Source: an uncultured Prevotella sp. (GTDB taxonomy: Bacteria > Bacteroidota > Bacteroidia > Bacteroidales > Bacteroidaceae). From it: 62,261 nt of DNA. Made by a program: the position numbers and the translations under genes. The DNA lies in assembly GCA_900546345.1 (NCBI GenBank), contig URCI01000012.1:1-62261 (forward strand), written 5' to 3'. Below, piece after piece: positions 54,981 through 62,261 of this stretch. Positions within the stretch are counted from its first letter, which is position 1, and each line of letters opens with the position of its first letter. Under the pieces are notes generated by a model, which was not told the DNA's origin, searched no databases, and was given only the letters and a program-made list of their open reading frames with translations.

Positions 54981-56654
54981 CTATTTCATTATTTTACGTG
55001 TGCTCTTTCCATCTTTTATAATGATCAGTCCCTTGACCGGTACATCTTCGATGCGGAACGATGCTGCTGGAGAAGTATAGATCTTTCTGCCAATCGCATC
55101 ATAGACTGTGATGACATCGGCTTTGGCCTGTGCATTGGTCACGGAACGGATCGCTGTTGTCCATAGGTCGGAAGTCTCCGCCGTGACCGAGATGTGGTTA
55201 TCAGCATAAACAGTCATCAAGTATGATGATGCGTAAGATGCGTTATCCACATTGTTATTACGTACCAATTGCCAACTGTCTTCCTTATCGGATTTGGAAG
55301 CCAAAAAGACTCTGTAGGTCACTCCTGGTGTTTTCATCCAATTCGATTGGAAGGAGCCACTTGCCGAAAAGGTCTCTCCATTTTTATATTCCTGCAGGCT
55401 GTAGCGCTTTGCCTTGACAATGACAGAGTCACCCGTTGCCATGTTGACGATTGCCATGCCGATGAGACCATCGAATTGTGTGGTTCCGAGATTGATGAAA
55501 TTTCCGGCGAGCGTGATGCGGGTACTGGTGCTGGTCATCGTCAGATCGGAAGAGGTGATCTGTGAATGGTACTCATTGCCGATTTTCTCTGAAGTAAGAC
55601 CTACTATCATACCCTGTTGCAGAGAGAAAGTATAGTTAGCAGGATTGAGTTTGGCTATATCGTAGTATCCGTCTTCTGATCCGTTCCATCCCCAGTTGAT
55701 ATGCACCAGTCCATCGCTGTTGTATCCGTCCAGGACAAAAGCGTGTCCGCCGGATGTGCCGTCCACACCCGTGTAAAGGATTGGACGTTGCGCATCGATT
55801 TCCTGATAGACCATCTTCATCCATGCTTCCTCAGAATAATAGTTGCGATTGTAGAGTTCAGCATCCTGATAACCAAAGTAGTTATGGAAAGCGTTGCAGG
55901 CTTCAACGTCGAAAGCTCCACTGCCCGAAGCGGTATACTGCATGTTGATAGCAGCGCCGCAGTGCCACATCAGCGTGGCTACCGCTGTTGCCTGTTGGGC
56001 GGTATAGCTCTTAGAATAGTCATCGATCATGTTGCCCCAGTCATAGGTTGTCTGACTGAAATCAGCTTTATAGATGGTGCCGTTGAACGAATACTGGTTG
56101 GAACCTGTACCCTTTACGGGGTATTTCCAATGATACATGATTTGAGCCATGGCAGTTGCCTCACATCCAGTGGGATAATGACTGTCACCCATGCCGGGGC
56201 AGTCATTATTATAAGGAGTTCCTTGTCCCCAAGTGGAGGTGATCAACGGTTCCACTGACTTTCCGTTCTCTGGCTTGACGGCTCTTGTCAACGACGTATT
56301 GCCCTTCGCTTTCTCTGTTTCCAAAACCCGCGTCATAGCGTTGAACCACCATGTAAACTGAGGATTCTCTGTGGAAGCAGTCCCTTGAAGAGAGTAACCG
56401 AGCACAGCGTCTGTAGCATCATCGTTGCTGATCACCACAAATCCACCTTGCTTCGATCCCATCACGGTGAGCATGTCATTCTTTGACAGGGGCTCTATTT
56501 GCCATTGTGCAGCCTTGCCTTGTGCTTTTGCAGAGTTTTTTTGCGAAGAGAGAATAGAGACTGCTATCTGCCTCATCTCCTCCACACTGCGTTCTTTAGC
56601 ATTCACGCCGTAAGCACCCAGCACACATAGTATTAAGAGGATAACCTTTTTCAT
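54981..56654 (-). CDS. C10 family thiol protease with T9SS tail
   Basis: The 557-aa protein resembles streptopain/interpain. It has a signal peptide (about 1-18), a propeptide (about 19-135) with GSKQGGFVVISNDDATDAVL, and a catalytic domain with C164 in YPTGCEATAMAQIMYHWKYP, H304 in GGHAFVLDGY, and the WGWNGSEDGYY block. A beta-sandwich (about 370-480) and a T9SS-type tail (VITVYDAIGRKIYTSPAASF, ending TRKIMK) follow. The residues needed for activity are present. It should be secreted and cleave host, dietary or microbial proteins. It lies downstream of a susCD pair and lipoprotein, separated by an 80-bp gap with a hairpin, so it may be partly uncoupled from them. Confidence 0.92.
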   Translation of the reverse strand: MKKVILLILCVLGAYGVNAKERSVEEMRQIAVSILSSQKNSAKAQGKAAQWQIEPLSKNDMLTVMGSKQGGFVVISNDDATDAVLGYSLQGTASTENPQFTWWFNAMTRVLETEKAKGNTSLTRAVKPENGKSVEPLITSTWGQGTPYNNDCPGMGDSHYPTGCEATAMAQIMYHWKYPVKGTGSNQYSFNGTIYKADFSQTTYDWGNMIDDYSKSYTAQQATAVATLMWHCGAAINMQYTASGSGAFDVEACNAFHNYFGYQDAELYNRNYYSEEAWMKMVYQEIDAQRPILYTGVDGTSGGHAFVLDGYNSDGLVHINWGWNGSEDGYYDIAKLNPANYTFSLQQGMIVGLTSEKIGNEYHSQITSSDLTMTSTSTRITLAGNFINLGTTQFDGLIGMAIVNMATGDSVIVKAKRYSLQEYKNGETFSASGSFQSNWMKTPGVTYRVFLASKSDKEDSWQLVRNNNVDNASYASSYLMTVYADNHISVTAETSDLWTTAIRSVTNAQAKADVITVYDAIGRKIYTSPAASFRIEDVPVKGLIIIKDGKSTRKIMK

Positions 56655-56673
56655 ACTTTCAAAAACAATAAAA

Positions 56674-56714
56674 GCCATATCCCCTCCCTCTTGAAGAAAG
56701 AGAGGAAATATGGC
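56674..56714 (-). terminator. Hairpin between lipoprotein and C10 protease
   Basis: GCCATAT...ATATGGC with an inner CCCTCTTgaagAAAGAGAGG stem lies in the gap. On the minus strand it is followed by TTATTGTTTTTG, so it could terminate or attenuate the susCD transcript before the protease gene. Confidence 0.65.
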
Positions 56715-56733
56715 TAACTTTACTATTATCTAA

Positions 56734-57546
56734 TTATTCATCAGGAAGGGTGATGGTCCAGTCATCATACCAGTTTGGTTGGAGCTGTCCGTTATCTACA
56801 TAACAAGCATATCCCTTCATGGTAATTACATTGTCCTCTTGCGCGATGGAAAGGCAATAGTGATAAACCTTACCAACCTTTGAATCTGTATAGCCTGAAT
56901 AGGTCGTTGCGAAAGAACCGCCTTTTTTCATAGAAGGATCTACGAGAATCTCATAGTCTCTCTCTCCAGCCTCGTCAAGACCATTTTCTGCAACTACAGA
57001 GTGGAATGGACTATAGAGCTTGTAAAGCCCTGGTTTTTCCTTGGCTTGCGCAATCACGATTGGCGCATTCTCCGGACCGAAGAACGAGTTAGAGAACAAT
57101 CCCTTGTCCTTATACTTCACCCAAGTATAATCGCGGGTGATGGAGAGTTTCAGGCTGTCCACTCCATATTTATAGGCGTTCTCAGGAGCCACTGCAATGC
57201 AAACGTCTTCAGAAGTACCTGTCACCATGTCGAAGGTAACATCTACATCCTTGGTTCCTTCACCGGCGGCGAAGGATACGGTAGAAGGAACGTTGAACTT
57301 GCTATTGTTTGAGCTCAAGGCAATCGTAGCGGCCTGGGTAGAATCCGGACGGCCCACCTTGATGGTCAACTTCTGATCCATATCAGGCAGATAAGTGTAG
57401 GAGGTTGCGCCATCAGCCGTGTTCAGGAAAGCCTGGCTGTAAGTAGCGTCCTTTGCTGCCGGATCATAGCTATAGTCATCAGTACAGGAGGTGAATCCTG
57501 CCACTGCGACCATGGCGAGAAAAACAAAATGAAATATCTTTTTCAT
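56734..57546 (-). CDS. Surface lipoprotein of the susCD-protease operon
   Basis: The 270-aa protein has a lipoprotein signal (AVAGFTSCTDDYSYD) with acidic residues after the Cys, a Calx-beta/BACON-like N-terminal domain (KLTIKVGRPDSTQAATIALS, VSFAAGEGTKDVDVTFD) and a C-terminal domain of about 130 residues (FSNSFFGPENAPIVIAQAKE, GYACYVDNGQLQPNWYDDWT). It has no catalytic motif. It starts 24 bp after susD4 and probably helps bind ligand at the cell surface. Confidence 0.8.
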   Translation of the reverse strand: MKKIFHFVFLAMVAVAGFTSCTDDYSYDPAAKDATYSQAFLNTADGATSYTYLPDMDQKLTIKVGRPDSTQAATIALSSNNSKFNVPSTVSFAAGEGTKDVDVTFDMVTGTSEDVCIAVAPENAYKYGVDSLKLSITRDYTWVKYKDKGLFSNSFFGPENAPIVIAQAKEKPGLYKLYSPFHSVVAENGLDEAGERDYEILVDPSMKKGGSFATTYSGYTDSKVGKVYHYCLSIAQEDNVITMKGYACYVDNGQLQPNWYDDWTITLPDE

Positions 57547-57570
57547 GTTTTCTTCTTCTTTAGATGTGAA

Positions 57571-59187
57571 TTATTTACCTGTCCAAAGTGAGTAGACATC
57601 TGATGGATCAGGATTGTTGTACTCTGTGATAGCCTTGTTATTGTTACCCTCTGTCTTTACGATACAGTAGTTCATCCAAGCAGGACGTCCGTTGGTGTTG
57701 AAGCGCTGTACATCACGCCAGTTGGTGTCAGCATAGCCACGGGTCACAGAATAGTTCAGACGCTTGATGTCGAAGAAAGTCTGGCCTTCGCCAAAGAGCT
57801 CTACACGCTTCTGGAAGACTATCTCCTCAATGATCGCATCCTGTGAGGTTGCCTTGCAGGTGTAGCTTGGGTTACGGTATTTTTTCATGAAGTCTTCCAA
57901 GAGTTGCTTGCCTTTGTTGGCATCTTGGTGAGCGGCAGCCTCAGCCTCGATGAAATACATCTCTTCCACACGCATGATAGGATATGCTGTGGCAGCGCCT
58001 GTCGTGTTGTCTTTATAATTCCCTTCTCCCGGACGGAACTTCAAGGAGGTATAGGCCGGAAGCATTGCACCCAAAGCTGCATTCACATAGAGGTTCTTGC
58101 CTGCCAAAGCCGAGCCTTCCGGAGCCTTGAACCAAAGTTTGCGCCAGTCGTTGTTGCTGATGCGGTCATACATGCTCTTGTCGATCTCGTTATAGGTACC
58201 GGTACCTGCTCCACAGTAGCCAAAACTCGTCTCATCGCTGACGAATGACGTCCAGTTGATGATTCCTGTCTGTACGGTGGCGTTCTCAGAGGTCTGCTGT
58301 GCACCCCACATCCATGGATCTGTGACGTTGAAGCCTGTCTTGGTGTTCAGGCCTTCTGTTTCTGTCATAGGAGACAGTCCTGACTGGTTGATAGCCATAC
58401 GAGCATATTTCTCAGCATTGGCATAGTCCTCGTTCCACATGTACAGACGGGCTTTCAGTCCATAGACACAAGCCAGATCAGGCAGTGTCTTTCCGTTTGT
58501 ATTGGTCAGATGCACAATGTACTTCTCTGCGTTGTCCAGGTCGCTGAGAATGAAGGCCGCCATGGTCTTATGGTCAACACGTGGGTTGGAACGTGCGCTG
58601 TCCTGGCTCATGCCAGCCTTGACGATAGGCACAGTGAGCCCTGTCACGTCGTGACCATAGCTGTTCTTGGCACTCGTCTTGTCGTTGGGGAGGAACTCAT
58701 AGCTGCGCGCCATGTCGAGATAGAGCATCGCACGGAATGCATAACCAGCACCTAAATAGCCCAGCTGTGTGTCAGTGGCATTGTCGGCATTCACACCGGA
58801 GATCATGTTGTTGGCCGTGTTGACGAAACCATAGTAAAAGTTCCAGATAAACTGAGGGTATATATACTTGTCACCCTGATATTTGTCTTGGCCAAAGTTT
58901 TCAAACTGATTATAGCTGTCTGATGACTTCAGCAAGTCGCCAGTCTGTATGTCACGGATGTGCATCATAGCGCCATAGCCAAAGCTCCAGTGACGGTCCG
59001 TATCCCATATTTTATTGAAATATGCTGGCATGGCACTCAGCAGTGCCTCGGCAGCGGAGGAAGACTGTTTGACCTGATCCTCCGTAGCGTATTGCGTTGG
59101 CTCCGTCTCATCAATACAGCCAGTGAGCGAGGTCATTGACAGAGCCGCAAGACCCGCTGCAAATATATAATGATTGATTCTTTTCAT
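57571..59187 (-). CDS. SusD-family lipoprotein 4
   Basis: The 538-aa protein has a lipoprotein signal (SMTSLTGCIDETEP) and SusD signatures: AGYAFRAMLYLDMARSYEFL, YGLKARLYMWNEDYANAEKY, MRVEEMYFIEAEAAAHQD and VFQKRVELFGEGQTFFDIKR. It lies 21 bp after its susC. Because a C10 protease follows in the same direction, the ligand may be a peptide or glycoprotein, as with RagB of Porphyromonas. Confidence 0.92.
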   Translation of the reverse strand: MKRINHYIFAAGLAALSMTSLTGCIDETEPTQYATEDQVKQSSSAAEALLSAMPAYFNKIWDTDRHWSFGYGAMMHIRDIQTGDLLKSSDSYNQFENFGQDKYQGDKYIYPQFIWNFYYGFVNTANNMISGVNADNATDTQLGYLGAGYAFRAMLYLDMARSYEFLPNDKTSAKNSYGHDVTGLTVPIVKAGMSQDSARSNPRVDHKTMAAFILSDLDNAEKYIVHLTNTNGKTLPDLACVYGLKARLYMWNEDYANAEKYARMAINQSGLSPMTETEGLNTKTGFNVTDPWMWGAQQTSENATVQTGIINWTSFVSDETSFGYCGAGTGTYNEIDKSMYDRISNNDWRKLWFKAPEGSALAGKNLYVNAALGAMLPAYTSLKFRPGEGNYKDNTTGAATAYPIMRVEEMYFIEAEAAAHQDANKGKQLLEDFMKKYRNPSYTCKATSQDAIIEEIVFQKRVELFGEGQTFFDIKRLNYSVTRGYADTNWRDVQRFNTNGRPAWMNYCIVKTEGNNNKAITEYNNPDPSDVYSLWTGK

Positions 59188-59208
59188 AAATTTGTTTCTT
59201 TAAAGCAA

Positions 59209-62200
59209 TTAGAAGTTAACCGTGATACCTCCTGAGATCGTGCGTACGGCTGAATAGTAAGCGCTGGAAGCACCACCACTGATCGACTGTCGGGGATCCA
59301 GGCCCTGACGCTTTGACCATACCCAGACATTGTCAGCAACACCATAGATGCGGATGCTGTTGATGCCAAGGTGACGAACCCACTGTGTAGGCAGCGTGTA
59401 GCCCAGTGTGATATTCTGGAGACTCAGATAAGAAGCACTGGTCAGGAAACGGTCAGATCCTGCATTGGTATAGCTGTCACCGTACTGGATACGAGGAATG
59501 TTGCTTGTTGTGTTCCCAGGAGACCAAGCCTTGAGCAGGTCGGTGTGCATGCCGTAGCCAGCGTCATTGCCGCTCATCAAGCCAGCATAGGTGCTGTCAT
59601 AGACTTTACCGCCCAACTGATAAGTGAAGTCTACAGAGAAGTCGATACCTTTCCAATTGACACTGGTGCCGAAGCCACCATAGACATCCGGCATGACGTC
59701 ACCGATGTTATAGGTGTCAGCGCTACTATAGTCGGTAGTAGTCTCCATGCCATCCACTACATTATGTCCGTTGGCATCCTTGAGGATGTTGCCTTGCTCG
59801 TCTTTCTTGTATGTGGTCTTGTACCACATGGATTCACCCGTCTTAGGATCTACGCCTGCATACTTCTTGGTGTAGTAGGAGTAGATAGAAGAACCCTGCG
59901 CATAGAAATAATTGCCAGAGGAGTAACCATCCTGGTTCTCATAGTCGAGGTGCTGTGTACGGCGCTCAGCAGGCAGTTTGGTGATCTCATTGTGGTTGGA
60001 AGTCAAGTTGGCATTCACGGTCCATGTCAGATCCTTCGTGCGGATGATGTCTCCGTGCAGGTCGATCTCGACACCGTCATTGAGCACGTTACCGACGTTG
60101 CTGTAGTAACCCGTATATCCGAAGGAAGCCGGGAGCGGGAACCACATCAGCATGTCGCGGGTCTTGTTGCCGTAGTATTCGATGCTACCATACAGACGGT
60201 GATCGAAGAGAGAGAAGTCGGCACCTATGTTGAACTTGGCGTTCTTTTCCCATGTGATCTCATCATTACCCAAAGCACGTGGCACAAGAGATACCTTGTC
60301 GTTGCTGTTGGTAATGCTGTAAGTGGTGATATAGCGATAAGATCCGATCTGGTCGTTACCGTTCTCACCATAGGAAGCCTTGAGCTTCAACTCGTCTACC
60401 CAAGAAGCATTGAACCATTTCTCCTTGTTGATCATCCAGCCCAAACCGACAGCCCAGAAGGAACCCCAGCGGTTCTTAGGAGCAAAGTTGGAGGAAGCCT
60501 CACGAGTCCATGAGCCTGACACGAAGTAAGTGCCATTATAGTCATAGTTTACACGACCCAGATAGCGCTCATCGTTATAGTCTGTTGTGTAAGAGTCTGC
60601 GGATCCTTTGACAACGGCGCCGGCAAGTTCCTTGTTGAAGACCGAGTATTGGTTACTCTTGCTTCCATAGAGCTCGTAGCCGCGGGTGCGGTAATACTCA
60701 TGACCGAATGTGGCAGCGATATTATGCTTGCCATAGGAGTGTGTCCAGTCGAGCAACTGCTGATAGTTGTATGCCCATGTACGCCATGTCTCTTTTGCAA
60801 CAACACCATTAGAAGACTTGTACTGTCCGAAGAACGGGTTGGTCGTCTCGGTAGTGCGGTATTCGTTCAAATAAACACTGTTGATGGAAGTGATCTTGAA
60901 GCCATAAGGCAGACGCACCTCGATCGTACCGACGCCATTGAAGGAGTTGCCTTCAGTGTTGTGTGTGTCGAGCTGGTTAGACGACATTGGGTTAGTCTGA
61001 GTCATATAGGGACGTGTCAGGCCGTAACCGACCTCCTGTGTCTGATCACCGTAGTCATACATGTTCAGACGGGAGTTGGCGTCATAGATGATGTTGCCTT
61101 TTCCGTCGCGGATGTACAGTGGATAGATAGGAGCCATATAGGTCATGGCAAACACGTTGCCAGAACTTGCTGCCGAACCGTCGTCGCCCAGATAGTTTTG
61201 GTTGTAGTGGACATAGTTGCCGTTACCACCAATCTTCAACCAAGGCTTGAGCTGATAGTCAGCCTTCATGCGTGCGGTGAAGCGCTTGTAGTCGGAGGCT
61301 GTGGTGATACCTTCGTTATCGAGGTAGTTGCCGGAGATGTAGAAGGTAGAGCGATCGGTGGAACCGTTTGCTGTAACCGTGTATTCCTGACGGAGCGCAT
61401 TGCTGTAGAGTGCGTCATCCCAATCGTCGGGAGTCAGATAATATGAAGCGCCATTATTGGTAATGGTCCGGCCAAGCGTGGCGTAAGGATTGAGCTTGCC
61501 ATTCTTGCCGATGAGCATCTGTCCATCAGGAACAGTATACACACCGTAGCGCAAGCTGTAGGAGTTCTCAGCACTTGGGGCTACCATGTTGGCATTGGCA
61601 AACTTCCATGCCTCATCAGCAGAGAGTCCCTGCTTGTCCATTCCGTAGTTGTACAGTCCCTGGTACCACATCTCGTAATACTTGGCAGGACTGGTGATCA
61701 CGTTATAGAAAGGAACACCACGAGAGTTGGAACCCCACTTGGCATCAACGGTGATGTTGGTGGCTTGTCCGCGCTTACCACTCTTCGTAGTAATCAAGAC
61801 GACACCATTACCGCCACGCGCACCATATAGTGCTGTGGAGGCAGCGTCCTTCAACACTGTCAGCGACTCTACGTCGGCAGGGTTGATGTTGTTCAAAGAA
61901 CCATCATATGGAGAACCATCAACGACGATCAGAGGGTCTGAGCCAGCGTTGATGGAGTTGATACCGCGAATACGGATCGTAGGTGTGCTACCGGGCATAC
62001 CGGAAGCGGTGTTAATCTGAATACCGGCTGCCTTACCCTTCAAAGCGTCGACAGCGTTGGTGACTTCTACTTTTGCAATATCCTTAGAATTGACAACAGC
62101 AGCAGAACCGGTGAAAGTAGACTTCTTCTGCGTACCATAAGCCACGACCATGACCTCGTCGAGGGTCTTGTTGTCGTTGACCATAACCACCTTCATGTTG

Positions 62201-62261
62201 TTGCCAGCCTTCACGGTCTGCGGTTTCATGCCAAGGTAGGTGATGACCAGCTTGGCGCCTG
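59209..62261 (-). CDS. SusC-family TonB-dependent receptor 4, 5' end outside window
   Basis: About 1017 codons are present and the frame runs open to the window end. It reads AKLVITYLGMKPQTV at the edge, the end of a carboxypeptidase-regulatory-like domain. Then come the TonB-box region DEVMVVAYGTQKKSTFTGSA, plug motifs (LIVVDGSPYDGSLNNINPAD, TALYGARGGNGVVLITTKSG), and a barrel ending in SAVRTISGGITVNF. The signal peptide and start codon lie beyond 62261. An apparent start near 62229 is only an internal Met. It heads the operon with SusD4, a lipoprotein and the C10 protease. Confidence 0.93.
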   Translation of the reverse strand, partial: GAKLVITYLGMKPQTVKAGNNMKVVMVNDNKTLDEVMVVAYGTQKKSTFTGSAAVVNSKDIAKVEVTNAVDALKGKAAGIQINTASGMPGSTPTIRIRGINSINAGSDPLIVVDGSPYDGSLNNINPADVESLTVLKDAASTALYGARGGNGVVLITTKSGKRGQATNITVDAKWGSNSRGVPFYNVITSPAKYYEMWYQGLYNYGMDKQGLSADEAWKFANANMVAPSAENSYSLRYGVYTVPDGQMLIGKNGKLNPYATLGRTITNNGASYYLTPDDWDDALYSNALRQEYTVTANGSTDRSTFYISGNYLDNEGITTASDYKRFTARMKADYQLKPWLKIGGNGNYVHYNQNYLGDDGSAASSGNVFAMTYMAPIYPLYIRDGKGNIIYDANSRLNMYDYGDQTQEVGYGLTRPYMTQTNPMSSNQLDTHNTEGNSFNGVGTIEVRLPYGFKITSINSVYLNEYRTTETTNPFFGQYKSSNGVVAKETWRTWAYNYQQLLDWTHSYGKHNIAATFGHEYYRTRGYELYGSKSNQYSVFNKELAGAVVKGSADSYTTDYNDERYLGRVNYDYNGTYFVSGSWTREASSNFAPKNRWGSFWAVGLGWMINKEKWFNASWVDELKLKASYGENGNDQIGSYRYITTYSITNSNDKVSLVPRALGNDEITWEKNAKFNIGADFSLFDHRLYGSIEYYGNKTRDMLMWFPLPASFGYTGYYSNVGNVLNDGVEIDLHGDIIRTKDLTWTVNANLTSNHNEITKLPAERRTQHLDYENQDGYSSGNYFYAQGSSIYSYYTKKYAGVDPKTGESMWYKTTYKKDEQGNILKDANGHNVVDGMETTTDYSSADTYNIGDVMPDVYGGFGTSVNWKGIDFSVDFTYQLGGKVYDSTYAGLMSGNDAGYGMHTDLLKAWSPGNTTSNIPRIQYGDSYTNAGSDRFLTSASYLSLQNITLGYTLPTQWVRHLGINSIRIYGVADNVWVWSKRQGLDPRQSISGGASSAYYSAVRTISGGITVNF

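Noticed and set aside
59209..62229. Complete SusC4 starting at 62229
   Set aside because: The frame stays open to the window edge and reads AKLVITYLG before that Met, which belongs to the carboxypeptidase-regulatory-like domain.

Overview
The window comes from a Bacteroidota genome, most likely a Prevotellaceae member. Evidence: five susD genes, three complete susC genes, one susC cut by the window edge and one susC remnant; a hybrid two-component regulator; three secreted proteins with type IX secretion (T9SS) C-terminal tails; -7 promoter boxes of the TAnnTTTG type; and no clear Shine-Dalgarno sites. No rRNA, tRNA, CRISPR array or intact insertion sequence was seen.

Region 1 (1-7430). A block of AT-rich tandem repeats is followed by a minus-strand ethanolamine operon, APC-family permease -> eutB -> eutC. 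The permease carries a 7-bp tandem duplication that shifts the frame of its last membrane segment. eutB and eutC are separated by about 310 bp of small repeats. Upstream lies a 1.4-kb repeat-rich gap, then a plus-strand FabG-like reductase and a small exported protein.

Region 2 (7440-10960). A cobalamin riboswitch precedes a BtuB-like TonB-dependent receptor and a BtuG-like beta-propeller lipoprotein, ending in a strong terminator. EutBC needs adenosylcobalamin, so this unit and the ethanolamine operon are probably linked in function.

Region 3 (11147-26600). A hybrid two-component regulator is divergent from a GH51 arabinofuranosidase. A T9SS-exported metzincin protease follows. Then comes a decayed SusC C-terminal remnant in front of an intact susD and a large exported zinc metalloprotease.

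Region 4 (26600-45640). A minus-strand hemicellulose locus holds susC1-susD1-susC2-susD2-T9SS protein, arranged like the xylan utilisation (Xus) system, followed by a CE12 esterase, a GH115 alpha-glucuronidase and a GH2 enzyme with their own promoter box. No GH10 xylanase is in the window.

Region 5 (45780-54150). A minus-strand unit holds GH2 -> susC -> susD -> L-rhamnose mutarotase-like protein.

Region 6 (54338-62261). A minus-strand unit holds susC (truncated by the window) -> susD -> surface lipoprotein -> C10 thiol protease with a T9SS tail -> small lipoprotein. It looks like a protein or peptide acquisition locus, and the last gene is a candidate protease inhibitor. Several gaps inside these operons contain well-formed hairpins.
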